DNA from: Psychroserpens sp041224425
GTDB taxonomy: Bacteria; Bacteroidota; Bacteroidia; Flavobacteriales; Flavobacteriaceae
Reading direction: 5' to 3'
DNA: 64,000 nt
Assembly (NCBI RefSeq): GCF_041224425.1
Contig: NZ_JBGFGL010000076.1
Coordinates: 124,001-188,000, forward strand
Part shown: in pieces, positions 8,970 through 17,097 of the stretch
How the letters are laid out: every line of letters starts with the position of its first letter
How positions within the stretch are numbered: position 1 is the stretch's first letter
Notes under the pieces: generated by a model
What the model was told of the DNA's origin: nothing
Database searches by the model: none
What the model saw: only the letters and a program-made list of their open reading frames with translations
Made by a program: the position numbers and the translations under genes

Positions 8970-9881
8970 ATGAACAGAAGAACTTTTATACAACAAACGA
9001 CAGCAACTGGTGCTTTAATAACCCTTGGAGGTCTCGGATTGTCATCATTTTCATCTGATGTTAAAAAAATCACCATTCTTCATACCAATGATGTCCATAG
9101 CCATATTGATCCCTTTGGCCCGAATGATGGTCGTAATCCAAATAAAGGCGGTGTTGCTAGACGAGCGAGTTTGATTGAAGCCATTAGACAAGAGAATCCA
9201 AATACCTTATTGCTGGATGCTGGTGATATTTTCCAAGGCACACCTTACTTTAATTACTATGGTGGCGAATTGGAATTCAAGCTGATGAGCATGCTAAAAT
9301 ATGATGTGGCAACTATTGGCAACCATGATTTCGATAATGGTATTGATGGTTTGTTTGCGCAATTGCCACACGCTAAGTTCGATTTTGTATCTGCCAATTA
9401 CGATTTCTCAAATACCATCATGGATACGCATGTAAAACCTTATAAAGTGATTGTTAAAAATGGCATCAAAATTGGAATCTTCGGACTTGGTGTTGAACTT
9501 CAAGGTCTTGTGGATAAAAATCTTTATAAGGAAACTGTTTATTTAGACCCTACAGAAATTGCTCAAGATATGAGTAGGGTTTTGAAAGAAGAAGAAAAAT
9601 GCGATCTTATAATCTGTTTGTCGCATCTTGGTTATAGCTATACTCACATCCCAAACAAAATCTGTGACATTAAACTAGCTGAAATCACGAAAAATATTGA
9701 TTTATTCATTGGAGGTCACACACATACATTTTTAGATAGACCTACCGTTATAAAAAATTCAGAAGGAAAAGATGTTTTGGTTAACCAGGTAGGTTGTTAT
9801 GGTATTAACTTAGGAAAAATTGATTTCTATTTTGATTCTGACAAGAATAAGTCGGCCAAAGGCATTTCTATTTCAGTTTAA
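8970..9881 (+). CDS. 5'-nucleotidase-type metallophosphoesterase, Tat-type signal
   Basis: A 303-residue exported calcineurin-like phosphoesterase. The start MNRRTFIQQTTATGALI has a twin-arginine pattern and a hydrophobic stretch to about residue 28. All metal-binding motifs of the 5'-nucleotidase N-terminal domain are seen: HTNDVHSH, DAGDIFQG, GNHDFDNG, CLSHLG and GGHTHTF. The C-terminal domain is missing and is supplied by the gene one base upstream, so the usual fusion is split and reversed in order. It ends one base from a convergent gene. Confidence 0.9.
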   Translation: MNRRTFIQQTTATGALITLGGLGLSSFSSDVKKITILHTNDVHSHIDPFGPNDGRNPNKGGVARRASLIEAIRQENPNTLLLDAGDIFQGTPYFNYYGGELEFKLMSMLKYDVATIGNHDFDNGIDGLFAQLPHAKFDFVSANYDFSNTIMDTHVKPYKVIVKNGIKIGIFGLGVELQGLVDKNLYKETVYLDPTEIAQDMSRVLKEEEKCDLIICLSHLGYSYTHIPNKICDIKLAEITKNIDLFIGGHTHTFLDRPTVIKNSEGKDVLVNQVGCYGINLGKIDFYFDSDKNKSAKGISISV

Positions 9882-9882
9882 T

Positions 9883-10671
9883 TCAGGTTTCAATAGAACT
9901 TTCTACATTGATATCACGTAATTGTTGTGTTGTATGGATGAAGTATTCACTTAAGTTCATCTTTTGCTCTTCATCGGTTAAAGTGTGGTAGTCATACACA
10001 TATTTGTAAAGCATGAAAAGACCAAGGATATGCAGGGTTCTCTCAAACACCTCAAACAACCAAAAGTGGATATATAAATTACAGATATAATTCAACACAT
10101 CTGAAAACACAAAACAAAACACCATAAGTAAATAGGTAATAGACTGTCCTGTTTCCTTACTTAAATATACCACAAAAGCAAAATACATCAAGGCAACTAA
10201 AGTAATACCATGAAAAGTATACACAACAATATTTGTGTCATCTATAAAATTATCTTTGGAAACCTCATAAAGCTGGTATAAAAAGAAGGAATTCAATATC
10301 AACACAAAAATCAGGTAATACGATACTAGACCTTGAAATTTTATCTTTTTAAGCTTGCCCAATAACACAAAAATGAGCAATAAATAAGCACCTATGTAAA
10401 AACTTTTAGCTAGAATAACTGAAGTATTTCCAAAATCAAATACTGAAAAAGCATCTCCTACAAAAAACAATAAAAAAACTACCAAAAATACATTGGCCAT
10501 TTTATTTAGCTGACAATAATAGAATGTCAACAAAATGGTTATGGTTATTAACTTGACCGTTTGCGGAACTAAGCTTGTATTAAAAAATACAGCCACAGCA
10601 GAACATAGAATAACTACTGAAAGTATGGTAGCCAATATAAAATTTGGCTTTGATCTGAGGGCATTTCTCAT
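9883..10671 (-). CDS. Multi-membrane-span protein, YhhN/TMEM86-like
   Basis: A 262-residue integral membrane protein with about seven or eight hydrophobic helices and a cytosolic C-terminal tail of about 35 residues. Topology and scattered motifs (FVGDAFSVFDFG, VFSDVLNYI) resemble the YhhN/TMEM86 family, whose animal members are lysoplasmalogenases, but the similarity is only family-like and no activity can be claimed. It is paralogous to the protein at 11209-11937: both have a V-F-S-[DE]-V motif in the sixth-helix region. A TATATTTG -7 box precedes it. Confidence 0.65.
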   Translation of the reverse strand: MRNALRSKPNFILATILSVVILCSAVAVFFNTSLVPQTVKLITITILLTFYYCQLNKMANVFLVVFLLFFVGDAFSVFDFGNTSVILAKSFYIGAYLLLIFVLLGKLKKIKFQGLVSYYLIFVLILNSFFLYQLYEVSKDNFIDDTNIVVYTFHGITLVALMYFAFVVYLSKETGQSITYLLMVFCFVFSDVLNYICNLYIHFWLFEVFERTLHILGLFMLYKYVYDYHTLTDEEQKMNLSEYFIHTTQQLRDINVESSIET

Positions 10672-10695
10672 AGTATTTTAAATTAAGCAGGTCTA

Positions 10696-10703
10696 CAAAT
10701 ATA
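10696..10703 (-). promoter_or_regulatory. -7 box upstream of the YhhN-like gene
   Basis: Minus strand reads TATATTTG, a full TAnnTTTG match 24 bases before the ATG. A TTG lies 17 bases further upstream at 10723-10721. Confidence 0.5.
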
Positions 10704-10823
10704 TGAAAAAATATGAATTTCAACGATGTTTTTATACATTTTATCGATTATTTCACAAAATTACTCATCTAGCAATAGGTTTAAATGATTTTTTCGTCTA
10801 AACCCAAAACAACCATAAAAATC

Positions 10824-11207
10824 ATGAAGAAATACTTTCCTTTGGCATTACGAATCATCGTAGCCATCATTTTAATACAAACCTTACGCTTTAAGTTTAC
10901 TGCACATCCAGACAGTGTTTATATTTTTACAAAGGTTGGATTAGAACCTTTTGGTCGAATTGGTATCGGGATAGCAGAATTGATTGCTGGCATCTTGTTG
11001 CTTTTCAGAAAAACAGCTTGGGCTGGAGCACTATTAACTTTAGGGATATTAGGTGGTGCTATTATGATGCATCTAACAACTCTAGGAATTGAAGTCAACA
11101 ACGATAAAGGTGTTCTTTTTACAACAGCTTTAGTAACGTTTGTACTTTCTGGAATTATAGCTTACCTGTACCGAAAAGACATTCCTTTATTGGGAAAAAG
11201 ACTGTAA
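10824..11207 (+). CDS. DoxX-like membrane protein
   Basis: A 127-residue protein with four predicted membrane helices, arranged as in the DoxX/DoxD family: LRIIVAIILIQTL, then a G-R-I-G-I-G-I-A-E-L segment, then LTLGILGGAIMMHL. An upstream in-frame ATG at 10785 would add 13 polar residues; I prefer 10824, because MKKYFPLALR begins directly before the first helix, as in relatives. The function of DoxX proteins is mostly unknown; some take part in redox or thiol homeostasis. It stands alone between two convergent or divergent YhhN-like genes. Confidence 0.75.
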   Translation: MKKYFPLALRIIVAIILIQTLRFKFTAHPDSVYIFTKVGLEPFGRIGIGIAELIAGILLLFRKTAWAGALLTLGILGGAIMMHLTTLGIEVNNDKGVLFTTALVTFVLSGIIAYLYRKDIPLLGKRL

Positions 11208-11208
11208 A

Positions 11209-11937
11209 TTATACATTTACATCTTGCTGTTGATAACGCAAAATTGGTCGGTGTTCTAGTTTCGACTGAATAAAAAGGAATAAAAAGGCAAAAACCAAAA
11301 ACATAGAACAAAGTACATTCAAGAGATTCATATCTGAGATGTAAAAATAGGCCAGCTGAATCACTTCAGAGAACACAATACATATCGTGCCAATCAAGAG
11401 GTTCATAGATTTTTTGTCATCTCTATACATATAATTAAGTAGTGCTACTGCCATTAAGAACATAATCACAGAATTGTATAGTAATTCCAAGTAATATTCA
11501 GGATATAGTAATTCGTTACGTGTGGTATCTGATACATAGTACACAAAGAATAAACCTAAAATTGTTAACAAAGCAGTTTGTATTGGAAACCTTGAAATTG
11601 CCTTGGTCATTTCAAGAGGCAGAATGATCCTCGCAATTAAAAAGAGGTAAGCCGTAATGTACAAGCCATTACCTATGTAATAGAAATAATCAACATCCGT
11701 TTCAAGAGTAAAATTCCAAGTGGCATAATTTAGAATTTCAGAAATGGTGAAAACAATTAAAAAAGCTAAAAAGAGCGGATGACGTTTCTTTACACTTAGT
11801 AAGTATAATATTGTAAGCAGTGTAACAGTTAAAGCCCTTACACCAGCTGCATCAACTTCTAGTCCTTTGAACTGAAGTCCAAGAAAAAATAAACTAAGAG
11901 CTAATACAAGAGCCCCTAAAAACTTCCCTACTTGCAT
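11209..11937 (-). CDS. Multi-membrane-span protein, YhhN/TMEM86-like (second copy)
   Basis: A 242-residue integral membrane protein with about eight hydrophobic helices. It shares layout and local motifs with the 262-residue protein at 9883-10671 (VFSEVIQ here against VFSDVLN there; FTISEILNYATW against FVGDAFSVFDFG), so the two look like diverged duplicates around the DoxX gene. No catalytic residues can be assigned with confidence. It ends one base from the convergent DoxX gene and has a TATATTTG -7 box. Confidence 0.62.
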   Translation of the reverse strand: MQVGKFLGALVLALSLFFLGLQFKGLEVDAAGVRALTVTLLTILYLLSVKKRHPLFLAFLIVFTISEILNYATWNFTLETDVDYFYYIGNGLYITAYLFLIARIILPLEMTKAISRFPIQTALLTILGLFFVYYVSDTTRNELLYPEYYLELLYNSVIMFLMAVALLNYMYRDDKKSMNLLIGTICIVFSEVIQLAYFYISDMNLLNVLCSMFLVFAFLFLFIQSKLEHRPILRYQQQDVNV

Positions 11938-11961
11938 GTAATTATCGAATTAATAGTGAAG

Positions 11962-11969
11962 CAAATATA
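11962..11969 (-). promoter_or_regulatory. -7 box upstream of second YhhN-like gene
   Basis: Minus strand reads TATATTTG, a full TAnnTTTG match 24 bases before the ATG, the same distance as for its paralogue at 10671. Confidence 0.5.
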
Positions 11970-12035
11970 TTAATTACCTGAAAATAAACGATTAAAATCT
12001 TATTTAATCGACAAAATGTAAATAAAAGTAAGAAT

Positions 12036-14030
12036 TTACTTAATTAATTCTAAAAAATCATTCTCGGTTATGATTGGAATATTGAGCGATTCAGCCTTTG
12101 TTCGTTTGCTTGGACCCATTTTATCGCCAGCGACTAAATAATTGGTTTTAGAAGATATAGACGAGGACACCTTACCTCCATTGTCTTCAATTAGCTTTTT
12201 TAGTTCAGTTCTCGAGACCGATTCAAAGACTCCTGAAACTACAATTGATAAACCTTTGAGTTTGTCTGTTTGATTGGCAAGTGTTTCTTCTGAAAGTTTC
12301 AATTGTAAGCCATAATCCTTTAATCGGGATACAATACCTCTGTGCTCTTCAGATTGGAAAAATTGTACAACACTTTCAGCAATGCTATCTCCTATTTCAT
12401 CTACAGAAACCAAATCATCGATAGGAGCTTGAGAAAGCGCCTCAATACTTTTATAATGCTTGGCTAATTTTTTAGCGACTGTTTCACCAACATAACGGAT
12501 TCCAAGTGCAAACAAGACACGTTCGAAAGGAATTTGCTTCGAGGCCTCAATGCCATTAATCAAATTCTCCGCACTTTTCTCTGCCATGCGTTCTAAAGGT
12601 AACACATCCTCTTTGGTCAATACATATAAATCTGAATAGTTTTGAATCAAACCTTCATTGACCAAAAGTGCTACAGTCTCACCTCCAAGTCCTTCAATAT
12701 CCATCGCTTTTCTTGAAATAAAATGCTGGATACGACCAATGATTTGTGGTTTACAGCCATTTTCATTCGGACAATAATGTTTGGCATCTCCTTCTTGTCG
12801 AATTAATTCCGTCTGACATTCCGGACAATGAGTAATATATTCGGTAGGTTTGGAATCTGCAGGACGCTTACTGAAATCTACAGCGATGATCTTAGGAATA
12901 ATTTCTCCTCCTTTTTCCACATACACCTCATCACCTACTCTTACATCCAATTTCTTTATTTGATCGGCATTATGTAAAGAGGCTCTTTTCACTGTAGTTC
13001 CAGCAAGTTCAACAGGCTCTAAGTTAGCCACAGGTGTAATGGCTCCAGTACGTCCAACTTGGTAGGTGATCTCATTTAATCTCGTAGACACCTGCTCTGC
13101 CTTAAATTTGTAAGCCATGGCCCAACGTGGTGCTTTTGCGGTGTAACCTAATTCTTCTTGTTGCTGAAGATTGTTCACCTTAATCACAACACCATCGGTT
13201 TCATAAGGCAAATCATGACGATGCACGTCCCAGTATTCTACAAATTCCAAAACCTCATCAACCGATGTTGCCAACTTTGACGCTTCTGGAACCTTAAATC
13301 CCATCTGGCGTGCTTTATCCAAACCTTCAAACTGGGTTTCAAATCCGAGATCTCTACCTTTCATACTATACAGTAAACATTCCAACGGACGTTTAGCTAC
13401 TTCAGCACTATCCTGTAACTTCAAACTTCCAGACGCTGTGTTTCTCGGATTTCTATAAGGCTCCTCTCCTGCTGCTAATCGCTCTTCATTCATTTTATGG
13501 AATCCGTCGTAAGGCAACACAATTTCACCTCTAATATCGAAACGCTCAGGATAATTACCTTTCAGTTGTAAAGGCACAGATTTAATGGTTTTTACATTCG
13601 TTGTTACATCATCGCCTTGGGTACCATCTCCTCTTGTCACAGCTCGTAAAAGAGTCCCATTTTCATAGGTCAAACTAATGGAAGCGCCATCGTATTTCAA
13701 TTCACAGACAAACTCAACCTTACCATCAACGATTTTTTCGATACGCTTTTCCCAATCCAGTAAATCTTCCTTCGAATAGGAATTGTCCAAGGAATACATT
13801 CTGTAATCATGGGTAACCGTTTCAAAATTCTTGGTCACCTCACCACCAACACGTAAGGTTGGTGAATTTGGATCGTAATATTCTGGGTATTGATCTTCTA
13901 ATTCCTGAAGCTGCTTGAGTTTCATATCAAACTCAAAGTCGGCTATGGTTGGATTATCTAAAACGTAATAATTGTAGTTATGTTCACGCAATTCTTCCCG
14001 AAGTGCTTTTATCTGTGATTCTATACTCAT
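12036..14030 (-). CDS. ligA: NAD+-dependent DNA ligase LigA
   Basis: A 664-residue replicative ligase that seals nicks using NAD+. Domain order is complete: the Ia domain (HNYNYYVLDNP), the adenylation domain with Lys112 in CELKYDG, the OB fold, a four-cysteine zinc finger (CPEC about residue 405, then C and C in HYCPNENGC), helix-hairpin-helix motifs (AMDIEGLGGE, LFALGIRYVGE), and a C-terminal BRCT domain from about residue 590 (LKGLSIVVSGVF). Length is typical. It is divergently transcribed from the GH20 gene across 59 bases. Confidence 0.97.
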   Translation of the reverse strand: MSIESQIKALREELREHNYNYYVLDNPTIADFEFDMKLKQLQELEDQYPEYYDPNSPTLRVGGEVTKNFETVTHDYRMYSLDNSYSKEDLLDWEKRIEKIVDGKVEFVCELKYDGASISLTYENGTLLRAVTRGDGTQGDDVTTNVKTIKSVPLQLKGNYPERFDIRGEIVLPYDGFHKMNEERLAAGEEPYRNPRNTASGSLKLQDSAEVAKRPLECLLYSMKGRDLGFETQFEGLDKARQMGFKVPEASKLATSVDEVLEFVEYWDVHRHDLPYETDGVVIKVNNLQQQEELGYTAKAPRWAMAYKFKAEQVSTRLNEITYQVGRTGAITPVANLEPVELAGTTVKRASLHNADQIKKLDVRVGDEVYVEKGGEIIPKIIAVDFSKRPADSKPTEYITHCPECQTELIRQEGDAKHYCPNENGCKPQIIGRIQHFISRKAMDIEGLGGETVALLVNEGLIQNYSDLYVLTKEDVLPLERMAEKSAENLINGIEASKQIPFERVLFALGIRYVGETVAKKLAKHYKSIEALSQAPIDDLVSVDEIGDSIAESVVQFFQSEEHRGIVSRLKDYGLQLKLSEETLANQTDKLKGLSIVVSGVFESVSRTELKKLIEDNGGKVSSSISSKTNYLVAGDKMGPSKRTKAESLNIPIITENDFLELIK

Positions 14031-14089
14031 TAAATTGGCGTAAAAATTAGCTTTTTTGACTTATATTTAGAGCACACTAATATACTAAA

Positions 14090-16387
14090 ATGAACGTCAA
14101 GAGAATTCTAGTTTTATGTCTTTTTATAAGCTTTTTATTCAGTTGTTCTTCTGAAGTTCAAAACACCGATCCGCCAAAAATTATTCCTGCTCCCAATAAC
14201 ATTGTTCTAGGTAAAGGCAAATTTCTTTTAAACTCCAATACCAAAGTTACTTATCCAGATGAGTTCAAAATCTCTGGTGAATTTCTTGTGGATTTCATTA
14301 AACCCAAAGACAATGAAAATCAAGAAAAGAATAACACCATTGGGTTTATTAAAGATCCGACTCTAGAACATAATGAAGGCTATTCTCTAGACATTCAACC
14401 TAAAAGAATTACCATCAAAGCCAAAACCGACCAAGGTGCGTTTTATGCTGTGCAAAGTTTGAGGCAACTTCTTCCAGTTGAATTTGAAACCAAATCCACA
14501 GTTGATGATGTTTTTATTCCTTGTGTGACTATTGAAGATGCACCTCGTTTCCAATATCGCGGCATGCACTTGGATGTAAGTCGGCACATGTTTCCTGTAG
14601 AATTCATAAAAAAATATATTGATGCACTCGCCATGCTTAAACTCAACACCTTTCATTGGCATTTAACCGACGATCAAGGTTGGCGAATTGAAATCAAAGC
14701 CTTTCCAAAACTTCAAGAGGTTGCTGCCTTTAGGAAAGAAACCCTTATTGGTCATTACAGTGATCAACCACATCAGTTTGACCATACTGTTTATGGTGGT
14801 TTTTATACGCAAGAAGAGATTAAAGATATTGTAAATTATGCTTCTAAACGACATATTACCATCATTCCAGAAATTGAAATGCCAGGTCATGCACAAGCTG
14901 CCATTGCTGCCTATCCAGAATTAGGATGTACAGGAAAAGCTATTGATGTTGCCACCAAATGGGGTGTTTTTGAAGACATTTATTGTCCAAAAGAAAACAC
15001 TTTTACGTTCTTGGAAACCGTTTTGGATGAAGTGATGACTTTATTTCCTGGACAGTACATTCATATTGGTGGCGATGAAGCTCCTAAAGTCCGATGGAAA
15101 AACTGTAAGCATTGTCAGGACTTGATGGCAAATGAAAATCTAAAAGACGAGAATGAATTGCAGAGCTATTTTATTTCTCGAATTGAAAACTACTTGAATA
15201 GTAAAGGACGACAAATCATAGGTTGGGACGAGATTTTGGAAGGAGGCTTAGCGCCAAACGCAACTGTCATGTCTTGGCGAAGTACCACCTCAGCGATTGA
15301 AGCTGCCAAGCAAAAGCATGATGTTATCTTGACGCCAACCTCACACTGTTATTTTGACTACTATCAATCTACAAATCCTACTGAACCTATTGCCATTGGT
15401 GGTTTTTTACCCTTAGAAAAAGTCTATGGATTTGATCCTGTTTCAGAAGAAATGTCGAAAGAAGAATCCAAATATGTCCTTGGCGCACAAGGCAATTTAT
15501 GGACAGAATACATCTCAACGGAAAAACAATTGGAATATATGGCATTCCCTAGAATGTTGGCACTTAGCGAAGTGATCTGGACACAACCTAATCACAAGGA
15601 TTACAATGATTTTGTTTTGCGACTGGAGCACTTCAACAAGCGGTTAGATGCTTTAAACATCAATTACGCCAATCATCTCTATGACATTGAAGGTGATTTG
15701 GTTTCTAACAATGGTCAACTGTCTTACACTCTTAAAACACTTACTTCAGGAAAACAGATTCGATATACATTAGATGGTAGTATCCCAAACTTCAGATCCA
15801 CTGTATACAAAACACCTATTCCGATCGATTCAAGCATAACGATTACTGCTGCAGTATTTGATTCTGAAACACAACTAGGAAAAGTTTTTTCTGAAACCAT
15901 CAATTACCACAAGGCTGTTGGGAAGACCATACAAATCAATGAAACACCGAACGAAGCCTATTCTGGAAGTGGAGCAAGTGGTTTGATTAATGGAATTTCC
16001 GGGAGTGATAAAAGATATGGTGACAAAGAGTGGTTAGGGTTTTGGGGCAAGGACATTGAAATTCAAATCGATTTTGGTGATGCTATTGAAGTGGAATCTA
16101 TAAAAACTCGTTTTCACAATGGCCACGGACAATGGATTTACACACCAAGAGAGGTTGCTTTTGATTTTACACTCGATGACGGTTCTCATGTTACGGATGT
16201 CATTCATCTAAATCCGGATAATGAAATACTGGTAGATTTAAATTACGAGTTTAAAACACCAAAAAGCCTTGAGGTAAAAGTGAAATCCGTTACATTGAAA
16301 ATCCCAAACTACGGAATGATTCCTGAAGGCAAACAAGGTGCAGGTCATAAAGCCTGGACCTTTATCGATGAAATCATAATCAATTAA
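14090..16387 (+). CDS. GH20 beta-N-acetylhexosaminidase lipoprotein
   Basis: A 765-residue surface or periplasmic lipoprotein (lipobox LFSCSS near residue 20) that removes terminal beta-linked GlcNAc or GalNAc. It has an N-terminal GH20b domain (about 30-150), then the catalytic barrel beginning RGMHLDVSRHMF. The catalytic pair Asp329-Glu330 sits in HIGGDEAPK, the residues of substrate-assisted catalysis. The C-terminal 200 residues form a chitobiase-C/FN3-like domain (IRYTLDGSIPNF) and an F5/8-type beta-sandwich ending GHKAWTFIDEI. It is followed after 2 bases by cutC and then by a beta-mannosidase, an operon able to trim beta-linked GlcNAc and mannose. Confidence 0.93.
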   Translation: MNVKRILVLCLFISFLFSCSSEVQNTDPPKIIPAPNNIVLGKGKFLLNSNTKVTYPDEFKISGEFLVDFIKPKDNENQEKNNTIGFIKDPTLEHNEGYSLDIQPKRITIKAKTDQGAFYAVQSLRQLLPVEFETKSTVDDVFIPCVTIEDAPRFQYRGMHLDVSRHMFPVEFIKKYIDALAMLKLNTFHWHLTDDQGWRIEIKAFPKLQEVAAFRKETLIGHYSDQPHQFDHTVYGGFYTQEEIKDIVNYASKRHITIIPEIEMPGHAQAAIAAYPELGCTGKAIDVATKWGVFEDIYCPKENTFTFLETVLDEVMTLFPGQYIHIGGDEAPKVRWKNCKHCQDLMANENLKDENELQSYFISRIENYLNSKGRQIIGWDEILEGGLAPNATVMSWRSTTSAIEAAKQKHDVILTPTSHCYFDYYQSTNPTEPIAIGGFLPLEKVYGFDPVSEEMSKEESKYVLGAQGNLWTEYISTEKQLEYMAFPRMLALSEVIWTQPNHKDYNDFVLRLEHFNKRLDALNINYANHLYDIEGDLVSNNGQLSYTLKTLTSGKQIRYTLDGSIPNFRSTVYKTPIPIDSSITITAAVFDSETQLGKVFSETINYHKAVGKTIQINETPNEAYSGSGASGLINGISGSDKRYGDKEWLGFWGKDIEIQIDFGDAIEVESIKTRFHNGHGQWIYTPREVAFDFTLDDGSHVTDVIHLNPDNEILVDLNYEFKTPKSLEVKVKSVTLKIPNYGMIPEGKQGAGHKAWTFIDEIIIN

Positions 16388-16389
16388 TT

Positions 16390-17097
16390 ATGACCTTAGA
16401 AATCTGTGCAAACTCATACCAATCGGCTAAAAATGCAGTAAAAGCTGGAGCACATCGAATTGAACTTTGCTCAGAGTTAAGCGTTGGAGGCATTACGCCA
16501 AGTTACGGATTGATAAAAAAAGTTCTCTCTGAAATAAATATTGAAACCTTTGTGCTGATTCGTCCGAGATCTGGAAACTTTTGTTATTCCGAGGTCGAGT
16601 TTGAAATCATGAAATCAGATATACAAATCTGTAAAACATTTAGTTGCCATGGTATTGTATCAGGTGTTTTAAACAAAGACCGAACTATTGACATCAAAAG
16701 AACCCAAGACCTAATTGAACTTTCAAAACCTCTACCCTTTACATTTCATCGTGCTTTTGACTTGGTTCCTAACACGTTGGAGGCTCTTGAAACACTTATC
16801 AAATTAGGAGCTAATCGTATTTTAACTTCAGGTCAGGCAGTAAAAGCTATTGATGGACTTGAAAACCTCAAAGTTTTGCAAAAGCAAGCTAAAAACAGAA
16901 TTAACATTTTGGTTGGCAGCGGAGTTAATCCTGAAAATGTGAAAGCATTTAGAGATTCTGGTTTTACTGAAATCCATGCCTCAGCCTCAACAGTAATCTT
17001 GAAAGAAACATCAGATATGTTTGGAAATGTTCAACAAACAGAGTCGAATTATGATACCATTAAAGAACTTTTAAAAGTTATTTCTGATGCGGATTAG
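16390..17097 (+). CDS. cutC: CutC family protein
   Basis: A 235-residue TIM-barrel protein of the CutC family, named for copper homeostasis in E. coli; the real biochemical role is unclear. The N-terminus LEICANSYQSAKNAVKAGAHRIELC and the segments LIRPRSGNFCYS, FHRAFDL and LGANRILTSGQ are typical. Length is normal. It is sandwiched between two glycoside hydrolase lipoprotein genes (2 bases after GH20, 11-base overlap with GH2). That supports a sugar-related job, although CutC is cytosolic and the hydrolases are exported. Confidence 0.93.
   Translation: MTLEICANSYQSAKNAVKAGAHRIELCSELSVGGITPSYGLIKKVLSEINIETFVLIRPRSGNFCYSEVEFEIMKSDIQICKTFSCHGIVSGVLNKDRTIDIKRTQDLIELSKPLPFTFHRAFDLVPNTLEALETLIKLGANRILTSGQAVKAIDGLENLKVLQKQAKNRINILVGSGVNPENVKAFRDSGFTEIHASASTVILKETSDMFGNVQQTESNYDTIKELLKVISDAD

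Noticed and set aside
14387..14896. Opposite-strand open frames of 68-91 codons inside the GH20 gene
   Set aside because: They are shadows of a well-supported coding frame; no start signal or family resemblance.
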